64,000 nucleotides of DNA, taken from NCBI GenBank assembly GCA_028023455.1, contig JAQFVV010012512.1:591413-655412 (forward strand). The letters are read 5' to 3'. This DNA comes from Epiperipatus broadwayi (Eukaryota; Onychophora; Udeonychophora; Euonychophora; Peripatidae). Positions 1 to 11,957 of the stretch are shown one piece after another (position 1 is the stretch's first letter; each line of letters begins with the position of its first letter). The position numbers were made by a program, and so were the translations under genes. Below the pieces are notes generated by a model. That model saw nothing but the letters and a program-made list of their open reading frames with translations, was not told the origin of the DNA and did not search any database.

Positions 1-3000
1 AATAATAACAATAATTAATAACTTCTTAATTAAGGAATAATGATAATGATAATAATCTCAGGGTTCCTTGCCTTACTTTAAGAAAATACTCTTCAATACT
101 GTGCTGTCTCATATGATTGTCATTCTGGTAGGCTATATGAAACATTCACTTCACTTAAAAGCTAATGTGTCCTCACATATAATAACTATTATAACTTTTA
201 AAGGGGGATAAATATGATCAATAATAACATAAATAATTACATAAAATTTTAAATAATACAGCCTTTTTATCAAGAATCTCAGCCAGAATAATAGAAAGAC
301 AAGGGTACCTTTTGTATCTTTCCATCATCCATGCCAACACAATAAATTAACTAAAACTAATTAATTCAATAATTTATCTAATTACAGTCAGTGTTAATAA
401 CTTAGAAAGAAATTCATTTTACTATTAAATAATGTATTATCTGAGGTTTACAATTCCAATAAAATAATTATCATCAAAATAAAGTGTTCAGATCTGGATA
501 AGTTGGTTTATCTGGTATATTAAGATTTCTAAAATTTGAAATAATTTAGGACTCAAGCAAATGTTTTGCAAATATTTTGCAAATACACTTATACTTCGCA
601 TTTAAAAAAATAAATAAATTGACAACAGATATTTTAAATGACTACAATTTATTACCAACACAGAACGAAACAAAATACACAAATTTATTAAATAATATAA
701 CATTGATATTACAAGTACATTAAGCTGTCCTCTACCAGGATATAAATTAAAATAATAAATTCCTATATGTTTGGAATCCAGCTAGTACACTGGAGTATCT
801 AGCTAAAATGTGGAGCTAATATACCACTTCACTGATTTATAATTTTCGTAAACTTTCTACAAAATAAATATCTAACCTTTAATTATATGGCTAAAATTTT
901 TTTATTACTGTTACGATATGAAATACACAAAAGTAATTGCATATTATTTGTGTAACCTAATAAACTGGGTTCAAAAATAATTCTTTTAAAATATTAAATT
1001 TATTACTAATAAAGTTAACCAAGTTACAGTTTATAATTAGACAAATTATGACTAAGTATGGATCATTTAACAGCAGTCCCACTCACCATTTCATGCTTAA
1101 CTTAATGTCCACATCAATTATGATAAATATTTTAAATATGAATGACTTAATTCAAGCGAACAATATTTTTAATTATTGATAACACTAAAATATTGTGTTC
1201 AAATATTCCTTTAATAAATAAGCATTTTAAAATATGCAATTTTAAATTAATTTTCTCCATTTGTTTGCTTGTGAAATACCAGCAAGGCTCAGTAGCACAG
1301 TACAGATATTGACCCCAATTATTAAGGCACTACTGATAATAAAGTGCCCATTGAAGAACTACCACCTCAAATCCAACATTTATCCTTGGCATAACTTTTA
1401 AACAGAGCACAATAATCTACACCTTCAATGGTGGAAAGATATATTTAATTTTATATGAGGAATGCAAAAATATTCACTAATGTTTGCAGAGTGAAATACT
1501 ACTCTAAAGCATTTGGTGGTTTCTAGCCTATTTCTTAGGCATAAAATTGTATAGGTGTGGAATCTACCTCACAACCTAAAAAAAACATGCACGAAATATA
1601 ATCCTCTCCTATCATTAACACATTAACTATACTAAATATTATATAAACTCTGGATCATCCTCTTTATGGGACTTGGTCATTGACTACAAAACATACCATA
1701 ACACTATACTAAAACTAATCCTCTCATGGAAAATAAAGTATTTTGGGGAGAGCATCTCCATCCCACAAAACAAAATACATTATAAATATTAAAATATGCT
1801 GATATTAACATATACCAACTCTACCCTTAGGCAAGATAGCTAAACACACTAATAATAAAAAACCTATATTAAATGTACACTTTAAACAATATCTGAAAAC
1901 AATTAATTAAAATACACTTGTCTCAGCCACATGATTGTAGATAACATGCAGAAAAATATAAATTTAATTCTAATCAAGGAATATTTGACAACAATGTATA
2001 GCATGCAAGCTTAAATTAAAATAAATATGACATACTATCAAGGAATAACTGTTATTAAATTACTTAATTACTACAATATAAATTCTGTTGACTTTAAACA
2101 AGAAATATTTTGTTATAGCATTTTTTTATTAAATAGTTACTTCTGATAAATTTAAAGTACTATTTTATCCGTAAAAAATATATGAAACATTTTTCTTTAA
2201 ATACCTAACATACAAAGTTTCTATCTCCAGTTGCATGTAATAAATCATATATTTCATAGGTTTCACTTCATATCAAATACAAACTTAACCCAAAGTAATG
2301 ATAGTAAGACATGCAATTGTCATTACAAGATTTTTAAAATATTATGTAACAAATATAAACTTTACCACACATTAATATTATAAAACAAAATAAAATTTTA
2401 CCCATTAGTTTTTTTTTTTAATAAAACCAAAAAATTAAATAAATAAGTAAATAGTATCTCATTAGCAGTTATATTTATCTGCTGAGCTGTCTATTCAGGT
2501 AAAGATTTTCCATCCGGTCACAGTCTACAAAACACTGAAAGTAATAAATGCATTTTTTTCTAATGAAAAGTTTTTTGTTTTTTTTTTGTTAGCAATTATA
2601 ATAATAAACATGTAAGAAAAATATAGTAGAAATGAAGCTTAATCCCCAGTTGGATTATAATGATAAAGATCTGGATCCTAAAATATATAAATATTATAAC
2701 ATCAATGATATACATATATATTATTTGAAGACTATACATATAATTGGCTAGCTAAAATATTGAAGAAGATGCCCACTTTTTTCCTGGAGATTGGTATTAT
2801 AATAACTGCAGTTGAATTAGAGAATGAATGAAGCTACAAGAATTCTATTACGCACACAATATAAAACACAGTCTAATTTTAATTTCAGGTCACTAAAGAT
2901 ATTATTAAGTTGTCTTTTATAATTTTAACACTTTACTTTCAAATTTATTTATTTTTCAAAGAATACACTTATACTTAATTTACACATTTATTTCAAATAA

Positions 3001-3283
3001 GACTTTTCTTTTTTTTTCTTTAAAAAAATGCGTATGTATATATTTTTTTCTTTTTCTTTTCAAAATTTGGTTTTCCTAGACAATTATTAATGAGCCAAAC
3101 ATATTCCAATGTACAAAATGCCTTCATTTTTTTTATAAAAGCAGTTGATATTTTTTTTAAAAAACAAAGTAAAATGTTTCTAGTTCTTTTCTTTCTATAT
3201 TTCCTTTATTTTTCTTTTATACCAGAAAAATATTAACAGAGAAGAATAAGTCATTAAATAATTAGTTCAAACTTGAAAAACAT
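1..3283. repeat. Left arm of a giant inverted repeat
   Basis: This arm is the reverse complement of 3648-6928, with base 1 opposite about base 6928. Stretches checked by eye agree closely: 61-176 against 6765-6868 differ by one substitution and one indel, and 1290-1435 against about 5500-5645 by about two substitutions. The match weakens in the last 200 bp before the spacer. The window starts inside the arm, so its outer edge is unseen. No coding region, RNA gene or transposase was recognised; the content is AT-rich with short homopolymers. Origin unknown: an inverted segmental duplication or a non-autonomous foldback element are both possible. Confidence 0.93.
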
Positions 3284-3374
3284 TTATTTTCCTTACTTTA
3301 AATAAAACAAAAATTTGATTGATACTTTTGGTTAATTTCTCCATTTTTAGTTTTGTTTTTATAAAAATCTAACT

Positions 3375-3484
3375 CGTCTTGCGTTGTTAGCCGAGAGGTA
3401 TCGCAACCGCCATGCAAGCAAGTAGTTGGTTGCAGACGGGTGTGGGTTCGCGTCCCGGCAGATGCTATGACATATGAAAAAAAA
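3375..3484 (+). mobile_element. tRNA-derived retroposon (SINE-like) in the palindrome spacer
   Basis: A short insertion lies in the 3284-3647 spacer, the only part of the palindrome without a mirror copy. It has an A-box-like TAGCCGAGAGG (3388-3398) and a B-box GGTTCGCGTCC (3445-3455), the internal RNA polymerase III promoter pair of tRNAs, and ends in an A tract. A 12-bp direct repeat AAAAATCTAACT flanks it (3363-3374 and 3485-3496), as expected of a target-site duplication from LINE-driven retroposition. The spacing of the boxes suggests a long-variable-arm (Leu/Ser type) ancestor. No clean cloverleaf could be drawn, so it is not called a functional tRNA. The rest of the spacer shows nothing. 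Confidence 0.72.
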
Positions 3485-3647
3485 AAAAATCTAACTTTCA
3501 AGATGCGATAATTAATAATGCAGAAAACTTTTTAAATGGTAGAGATAGCATAAATAACAGAATGTCTTACCAAAATTTTTACCCGAACATTATACATAGA
3601 ACTTCCATTATATTACAAATTTATTTTTAAAAAACTAGAAAATAATA

Positions 3648-6600
3648 ATGTTTTTCAAGTTTTGAACTAATTATTTAATGACTTATTCTTCTCTGTTAAT
3701 ATTTTTCTGGTATAAAAGAAAATAAAGAGAAATATAGAAAGAAAAGAACTAGAAACATTTTACTTTGTTTTTAAAAAAAATATCAATTACTTTTATAAAT
3801 AAAATGAAGGCATCTGTACACGTGGAATAAGATTTGGCTCATCAATAATTGTCTAGGAAAACCAAATTTTGAAAAGAAAAAAAAGAAAAAAATATACGTA
3901 CGCATTTTTTTAAGAAAAAAAGAAAAGTCTTATTTGAAATAAATGTGCAAATTAAGATTATATAAGTGTATTCTTTAGAAAAAAAAAATTTGAAAGTAAA
4001 GTGTTAAAATTATAAAAGACAACTTAATAATATCTTTAGTGACCTGAAATTAAAATTAGACTGTGTTTTATATTGTGTGCGTAATAGAATTCTTAGAAAG
4101 CCATTCATTCTCAATTCAATTGCAGTTATTATAATACCAATCTCCAGGAAAAAAGTGGGCATCTTCTTCAATATTTTAGCTAGCCAATTATATGTATAGT
4201 CTTCAAATAATATATATGGATATCATTGATGTTATAATATTCATATATTTTAGGATCCAGATCTTTATCATTATAATCCAAATGGGGATTAAGCTTCATT
4301 TCTACTATATATTTCTTACATGTTTATTATTATAATTGCTAACAAAAAAAAAAAACTTTTCATTAGAAAAAAATGCATTTATTACTTTCAGTGTTTTGTA
4401 GACTGTGACCGGATGGAAAATCTTTACCTGAATAGACAGCTCAGCAGATAAATATATCTGCTAATGAGATACTATTTACTTATTTATTTAATTTTTTGGT
4501 TTTATTTAAAAAAAAAACTAATGGGTAAAATTTTATTTTGTTTTATAATATTAATGTATAGTAAAGTTTATATTTGTTACATAATATTTTAAAAATCTTG
4601 TAATGACAATTGCATGTCTTACTATCATTACTTTGGGTTAAGTTTGTATTTGATATGAAGTGATACCTATGAAATATATGATTTATTACATGCAACTGGA
4701 GATATAAACTTTGTATGTTAGGTATTTAAAGAAAAATGTTTCATATATTTTTTACGGATAAAATAGTACTTTAAATTTATCAGAAATAACTATTTAATAA
4801 AAAAATGCTATAACAAAATATTTCTTGTTTAAAGTCAACAGAATTTATATTGTAGTAATTAAGTAATTTAATAACAGTTATTCCTTGATAGTATGTCATA
4901 TTTATTTTAATTTAAGCTTGTATGCTATACATTGTTGTCAAATATTCCTTGATTAGAATTAAATTTATTATATTTTTCTGCATGTTATCTACAATCATGT
5001 GGCTGAGACAAGTGTATTTTAATTAATTGTTTTCAGATATTGTTTGAAGTGTACATTTAATATAGGTTTTTTATTATTAGTGTGTTTAGCTATCTTGCCT
5101 AAGGGTAGAGTTGGTATATGTTAATATCAGCATATTTTAATATTTATAATGTATTTTGTTTTGTGGGATGGAGATGCTCTCCCCAAAATACTTTATTTTC
5201 CATGAGAGGATTAGTTTTAGTATAGTGTTATGGTATGTTTTGTAGTCAATGACCAAGTCCCATAAAGAGGATGATCCAGAGTTTATATAATATTTAGTAT
5301 AGTTAATGTGTTAATGATAGGAGAGGATTATATTTCGTGCATGTTTTTTTTAGGTTGTGAGGTAGATTCCACACCTATATAATTTTATGCCTAAGAAATA
5401 GGCTAGAAACCACCAAATGCTTTAGAATAGTATTTCACTCTGCAAACATTAGTGAATATTTTTGCATTCCTCATATAAAATTAAATATATCTTTCCACCA
5501 TTGAAGGTGTAGATTATTGTGCTCTGTTTAAAAGTTATGCCAAGGATAAATGTTGGATTTGAGGTGGTAGTTCTTCAATGGGCACTTTATTATCAGTAGT
5601 GCCTTAGTAATTGGGGTCAATATCTGTACTGTGTTACTGAGCCTTGCTGGTATTTCACAAGCAAACAAATGGAGAAAATTAATTTAAAATTGCATATTTT
5701 AAAATGCTTATTTATTAAAGGAATATTTGAACACAATATTTTAGTGTTATCAATAATTAAAAATATTGTTCGCTTGAATTAAGTCATTCATATTTAAAAT
5801 ATTTATCATAATTGATGTGGATATTAAGTTAAGCATGAAATGGTGAGTGGGACTGCTGTTAAATGATCCATACTTAGTCATAATTTGTCTAATTATAAAC
5901 TGTAACTTGGTTAACTTTATTAGTAATAAATTTAATATTTTAAAAGAATTATTTTTGAACCCAGTTTATTAGGTTACACAAATAATATGCAATTACTTTT
6001 GTGTATTTCATATCGTAACAGTAATAAAAAATTTTAGCCATATAATTAAAGGTTAGATATTTATTTTGTAGAAAGTTTACGAAAATTATAAATCAGTGAA
6101 GTGGTATATTAGCTCCACATTTTAGCTAGATACTCCAGTGTACTAGCTGGATTCCAAACATATAGGAATTTATTATTTTAATTTATATCCTGGTAGAGGA
6201 CAGCTTAATGTACTTGTAATATCAATGTTATATTATTTAATAAATTTGTGTATTTTGTTTCGTTCTGTGTTGGTAATAAATTGTAGTCATTTAAAATATC
6301 TGTTGTCAATTTATTTATTTTTTAAATGTGAAGTATAAGTGTATTTGCAAAATATTTGCAAAACATTTGCTTGAGTCCTAAATTATTTCAAATTTTAGAA
6401 ATCTTAATATACCAGATAAACCAACTTATCCAGATCTGAACACTTTATTTTGATGATAATTATTTTATTGGAATTGTAAACCTCAGATAATACATTATTT
6501 AATAGTAAAATGAATTTCTTTCTAAGTTATTAACACTGACTGTAATTAGATAAATTATTGAATTAATTAGTTTTAGTTAATTTATTGTGTTGGCATGGAT

Positions 6601-6928
6601 GATGGAAAGATACAAAAGGTACCCTTGTCTTTCTATTATTCTGGCTGAGATTCTTGATAAAAAGGCTGTATTATTTAAAATTTTATGTAATTATTTATGT
6701 TATTATTGATCATATTTATCCCCCCTTTAAAAGTTATAATAGTTATTATATGTGAGGACACATTAGCTTTTAAGTGAAGTGAATGTTTTCATATAGCCTA
6801 CCAGAATGACAATCATATGAGACAGCACAGTATTGAAGAGTATTTTCTTAAAGTAAGGCAAGGAATCCTGAGATTATTATCATTATCATTATTCCTTAAT
6901 TAAGAAGTTATTAATTATTGTTATTATT
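3648..6928. repeat. Right arm of the giant inverted repeat
   Basis: Mirror copy of 1-3283, separated from it by about 365 bp. It carries the same AT-rich non-coding sequence on the other strand, including the mirrored landmarks near 5500-5650 and 6765-6868. Small substitutions and single-base indels against the left arm are spread along it, so the copies are not identical. The inner 200 bp (about 3650-3860) are clearly more diverged. No coding potential was seen in either strand. Confidence 0.93.
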
Positions 6929-7517
6929 ATATTGGCATAAAAAAGCTTGAATATCATAAATACTATACGAATGGTATTTTACTTTCATTTTAAACTGTAG
7001 GAGTTAAGTCCATTTCAGATCGCATTGGCAAATAATTTATGTATATATTTTTAAAAAACATTAACAAAAGCATGAGAAGATATCATCATTATTTAAAATT
7101 GCAAATACTTATAGGTCCGAGAATGTGTTTTTGTTGAAGGTCGAGATCTATTTGTTCTAAATTGATAATTAAAGAATGATTGGAGATTTCCTTTCTTCCC
7201 AAGTTATTTATTTTATTTATAATAATTTATTATATTATTATTTATTTCTTGTTTCATGTTAACTGCATATCTCTGTTGCTATCCCCTTTATAACTAACCC
7301 ACCACTGAGCATTGTCCAAGTTTCATTTGTAAATCTATGTTTGTTTAATCAGAGTCTTAAAGTAATAGTTATTTATTTTTAGATGGGAATGAATTCTTAC
7401 CATTAAGTTAAAGTAGGTTAGAATTAGGATGCATCAGTCAATTTATTTAGTTAGTTGAATATTTTTACTAGGTTAGAAAATGGATATATTTCGAAGGTTA
7501 GAATATATATATATGAA

Positions 7518-7520
<3 letters not shown>
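6929..7520. other. Non-coding AT-rich stretch
   Basis: Sequence between the palindrome and the Penelope inverted pair. It ends in short TA runs from 7503. No gene, RNA or repeat recognised. Confidence 0.5.

Positions 7521-7560
<40 letters not shown>
7521..7560. repeat. (TA)n microsatellite
   Basis: About 20 perfect TA units directly next to the end of the left Penelope copy. A similar tract lies beyond the right copy, so the inverted pair is bracketed by TA repeats. Confidence 0.95.
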
Positions 7561-7563
<3 letters not shown>

Positions 7564-7565
7564 GA

Positions 7566-8294
7566 TTCATCCATGTTAAAAAATTTAAATATTGATATAC
7601 TGATGTTTCGACTTGATCACACAAGTCATTCACTGGGTGATAAAAGGTAGAAAGATGATTGTAGAGGTGATACAATTACTGATTTGAAAAAAAATGTTAA
7701 TGTTTCACCAATAGCAAAAATGTTAAATTAAGAATGTTTTTTTAAAAAAAAATTCCAAATATGAGGAAGTTTTAATGTATCATCTCGCTTATTGATACAA
7801 TTTGGCCTTTTAAGTATCTCAATGGCTTCTCTAATTTTGCACTGATACAGATTATCACATCTGGATATGATCCTGATACTAGAAAAATAAATTCTATGAC
7901 CTGAATTTATAGTATAAAGTGATAGTGATGATGATGATGAGTGTTGTTTAACTGCATTAGCATGCTCATCTCTCCTAACACTGATGCAACAATTACTCAT
8001 ACCTATGTAAGAAGCTTTACAATTTTCACATGAGGTTTGATAAACACCATGAGATTCAAGAGGGATTGAGTCCTTAGGCTTGGCTATTATATTGCTGATC
8101 TTTTGATGAGTAGAAAATGGTGTATCTATATTATAGTGTTTTAATATATGTCCAATACTGTGTATAGTTCCTTTTACATATGGAACACAAATCCTAATAG
8201 CTGATTTATCATCTTTTTGTTTCCTATTTTGTCCATTATGGGCTTGAAATAAGGCTTTTTATAAATTTATAATTATAACTATTTGTTAATAAAA
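7566..8294 (-). pseudogene. Penelope-like element 3' end (RT tail plus GIY-YIG endonuclease), broken, left copy
   Basis: On the minus strand the translation gives the end of a Penelope-like polyprotein: the region after the RT, a GIY-YIG nuclease start ('YIG'-like), then RRDEHANAVKQ, a serine-rich stretch and a REAIE segment (7728-8000 stays open as 90 residues). GIY-YIG domains cut target DNA for this retroelement class. In-frame stops and shifts break it. It is the mirror of 8299-9021, with only four bases (8295-8298) between the copies, so the two truncated 5' ends meet head to head. The RT core is missing. Confidence 0.8.
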
Positions 8295-8298
8295 ACAC

Positions 8299-9021
8299 TT
8301 TTATTAGCAAATAGTTATAATTATAAATTTATAAAACAAGCCTTATTTCAAGCCCAAAATAGACAAAATGTGAAACAAAAAGATGATCAATCAGCTATTA
8401 GGATTTGTATTCCATATGTAAAAAGAATGACAGACAGTATTGGATGTATATTAAAACATTATAATATAGATACACCGTTTTCTACTCATAAAAATATCAG
8501 CAATATAACAACCAAGCCTAAGGATTCAATCCATCTTGAAGTTCATAGTGTATATCAAATCTTATATGAAAATTGTAAAGTTTCTTACATAGGTGCGAGT
8601 AATTATCGCATCAGTGATAGGAGAGATGAGCATGCTAATGCAGTTAAACAATGCTCATCATCATCATCACTCTCACTCCATACTATAGATTCAGGTCATA
8701 GAATTGATATTTTCTAGTACCAGTATCATATCCAGATGTGATAATATTTACCAGTGCAAAATTAGAGAAGCCATTGAGATAATTAAAAGGCCAGATCATA
8801 TCAATAAACAAGATGATACATGCAAACTATTTGGAAAGATTTTTTTAAAAACATTCTTAATTTAACATTTTTGCTACTCATGGAACTTTAACATTTTTTT
8901 TAAATCAGTGATTGTAACACTTCTACAAACATTCTTCTACCTTTAATCACTCAGTGGATGACTTGTGTGATCAAGTTGAAATGTTGGTATATCAATATTT
9001 AAATTTTTTAACACGGATGAA
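8299..9021 (+). pseudogene. Penelope-like element 3' end (RT tail plus GIY-YIG endonuclease), broken, right copy
   Basis: The longest open stretch (8283-8717, 144 residues) has features of the Penelope linker and nuclease: IPYVKRMTDSIGCILKHYNI (the typical 'IPYV..' region after the RT), then VYQI, YIG and RRDEH in the order GIY, YIG, R...EH. After 8717 the frame is lost, but the continuation (KLEKP/REAIE, then LCDQVE and YQYLNFLT) still matches the left copy. Similarity to the left copy is roughly 90 percent by eye. The element is 5'-truncated before the RT catalytic motifs, so it is dead. Confidence 0.82.
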
Positions 9022-9093
9022 CCCACAAAATATCTCTTTTATATATGCAACCCATGAAAATCTTCATATCAACATATATATATATATTTCTTT

Positions 9094-9121
9094 CTGATGA
9101 AAACCAGTCCTCTGGTTGAAA
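9094..9121 (+). other. Hammerhead-ribozyme-like core next to Penelope copy
   Basis: CTGATGA (9094-9100), then a 6-bp stem (AACCAG/CTGGTT, loop TCCT), then GAAA (9118-9121): the order of the conserved hammerhead core with stem II. A TATAA/TTATA pairing (9122-9126 with about 9160) could form stem III. Against it: one extra A before stem II, and stem I next to CTGATGA is not convincing. Hammerheads are known in the terminal repeats of Penelope-like elements, and this one lies about 70 bp beyond such a copy and next to (TA)n. It could still be chance. Confidence 0.3.
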
Positions 9122-9162
9122 TATAATATTATTTATTGGATTTATAAGTCTTTTGTTGTTTA

Positions 9163-9164
<2 letters not shown>

Positions 9165-9195
<31 letters not shown>
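9165..9195. repeat. (TA)n microsatellite
   Basis: TA tract that closes the right side of the Penelope inverted pair. The open frames rich in 'YIYI' around it are products of the repeat. Confidence 0.93.
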
Positions 9196-9197
<2 letters not shown>

Positions 9198-10375
9198 TTT
9201 TTGTTTGGACTAGATTGGGAAGCAAGGACTCTAGGAAGTGTTATTGTAAACAAGAAATAATACCAACATATAATATTTTAAAAAACAATGACAATAGAAT
9301 CAAATTCATGATCTATTAAGTACTCTATAAATATAAATGCATCATTCTGTTTTGATTAAAACTAATAGAAAATATAACATTGCAATTTACAGATATTTAA
9401 TTTTAATTTTGCATGACACACATATATGTATCTGTATAATAATGTAAAATTAATATATAAATGTTTATAAGTTAATAAAATATTCAATTCAGTTTAACAA
9501 GACCTATGTAATGACTGATTTTATATATATATGGGTATGCATATAAATGTAGTGCACAGGGATTTATAATATAATGATATTTTATTTGTTAATAATAAAT
9601 TTATTAAATCCGTATGTCATTATTATTATATTCTCACAAATCTGGAATTAATTCAACATTGAAAATATATGTAAATCAAATAAATACATACATATGTGCA
9701 TATTCTATTATAAAATAGTAGATATGAATTTTAAATATTATCTTCCAACAAATCAAAGTTATTAAAACACTATTTTTATTTGTAAGTAAAAGTTTTGGTA
9801 CTCGAGAATTAGTTGCTGCATGCTGCTTCATGTTGCTGATTTCATGCAAAAACACAAAAAATATACCATTTACATGGCTTGTAAAACAGTTCTGTTCATA
9901 TTAGCCATTAAGCAGGCCTAGATGGCATAAGACACACATATTACAGCCTTTTGTTCTTTGCAGTACTATGCAAATAGCTCATACTTCACAGATGGCTATG
10001 GTATGATATGAGGGTCTATAGAATTCATGTAGCCATAACTCTATTCATGTGCATTCAAAGTAATGACTTTTCACACAACCTGATGTAGTTTTATATAGTA
10101 ATAATTGAAAGCCCATTGCCATGATTTAGCACAGACCTTTTTAAGGTAAATGAATTGCAAAATTGTATGTCCCAGCACCATTTTACAGAATCCATGTGAA
10201 AATTTTTTTTTGTGCAAAAACAGCTACAAGACTATGGTTTGTCATTGCTTTTAAAAGCATTAGCTTGATTTGATCAGATGGTTATTTTAAAATGTAATTC
10301 TTACATTTTATTAAATAATATTGTTTTGTAACTTTTGTGTAAAATAGTTTTCAAAATGTTATTATGAATGCTTTT
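9196..10375. other. Non-coding stretch
   Basis: AT-rich. The part from about 9800 to 10260 is somewhat less AT-rich but shows no open frame of note. Nothing recognised. Confidence 0.5.
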
Positions 10376-10376
10376 A

Positions 10377-10414
<38 letters not shown>
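10376..10414. repeat. Compound (AC)n-(AT)n microsatellite
   Basis: About nine AC units (10376-10394) followed by about ten AT units. TGTAACAG begins directly after it at 10415, a motif that recurs next to TA tracts in this window. No matching far end of an LTR was found here. Confidence 0.9.
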
Positions 10415-11892
10415 TGTAACAGTTTGTACATTCGTAAACAGTTTAGCATTTGAAATGAGGTTGATTATACTTACTTTTACACCCACCAAGAAGCAAATAC
10501 AAACCTAATTAGCTTTTAGGTCTATATTCCTTACCGAACACTGAAAAAGTATGCACATATTATTCCAACATTATATTTCCCGGTCAGATGCCCCTCGGCT
10601 GCTGGACAAAATTATTCATAAGAAATGCTTCATTAGACATCCAGCACCTGAAATATTTATAATTTTTTTTCAAAAATTATCACAGCAACAGAAGAATACA
10701 TGAGTATGTAGCCCCCATCTCCTTCTTTGTTTATTCCACTTTTCTTCTCTTTAGAATAAATTTTTTTATTTGTTTGTCACTTACCTTATTTAAATCTAAA
10801 GTTAACCACATAAGTTTAATAACCTACATTTAATTTGCTAGTTATTCATTCGTTTGGTGAAAAAAGAATTAAGCAAGACAACTATTTTTGGAATGAATAT
10901 CGATGGCATAATGAATTCAAATATCTAAATAACAAAAAAATCTATAAGCATTTAAATAATATAATTATATTGCAGAATAACTAATTAGCAAAAGTTCAGC
11001 ATAACGTAATTGTTTCTTTATCTTACAAAATAACTTCTCTAGTAATAGTTCTTCTTTTTTTTCTTTTTTAAATATTGCACAATTTTAAACTAGTTTATTT
11101 CTATTTGATATAAAATAAATCAATGCATGCATGTTTGACAGAAAAAAAATGTTTACCTTGGTTATTAGACATTCAGAACTCTATAGACCATCCTGTGAAA
11201 AACACCTACTTCTTTGACAGAGATGTTTGATTCTTCATTAGACACTTCAGCTGGCTGGGTTATCCTTGCTGTGATCCGTTGCAATTGTTTTAGTCTCATC
11301 CTTTCTTGCTTTCCTGTTTTTAGCAGCAATCAATCTTTTCTTCATGCATAGCACAGTTAATAATGGCAATCTCATGGGTGAGTTAGAATTTAGATGGGTT
11401 TACCAAGCACACACCCATTTAGGGCCACTAGCCATACAAATTAACAAACATATGCCCACTAATATTGCTCAGAAATGCTAGTCTCACGTCTTAGTTCTTT
11501 AGACAAATCTGATAACTGAAAATCCAAAAATCAACTGATTAATAATCTAGATCTGCCTTATTTATAGATTTTTCCAGCTATTATTTACTGGAATGCCACT
11601 AATTAACAATATGTTCTTTCACACATTTATTTTTATCTTATACAGATCTATGATGAAAATTTTGTACTAGTTTCACATTTTAATAAAATTTACATTTAAA
11701 CTTACTTTTTACAATGTTTTAAATATCATAACTTTCTAATACCTTTTATTTGCCTATAAGTTTCTAATATCTTTTATTTACCTTTTTTTTTCCAAATAAG
11801 TGATTTTAAAGAGAAAAAAACATATTTTGTTATACACACCCTTCCCCTTCTTTTGCTTTTTTTTGTTTTTCACCTTTATTCATTATTACCTT

Positions 11893-11897
<5 letters not shown>
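10415..11897. other. Non-coding stretch
   Basis: No supported gene. About 11150-11420 is less AT-rich, and on the minus strand has a short basic open stretch. It is too short to call an exon. Confidence 0.45.

Positions 11898-11954
<57 letters not shown>
11898..11954. repeat. (TA)n microsatellite
   Basis: Perfect TA tract of about 57 bp. The solo LTR starts right at its end, and the last four bases ATAT are repeated after the LTR. Confidence 0.95.

Positions 11955-11957
<3 letters not shown>

Noticed and set aside
3298-3501. 67-residue minus-strand open frame, and a functional tRNA at the same place
   Set aside because: The frame is the antisense of the tRNA-derived retroposon. No proper acceptor stem or cloverleaf could be drawn, and it has an A tail and target duplications.
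1-6928. Palindrome as a missed-adapter sequencing artefact
   Set aside because: Such artefacts have almost no spacer, whereas this one has 365 bp of unmatched sequence with its own insertion, and the arms have uneven divergence. Read support is still needed.
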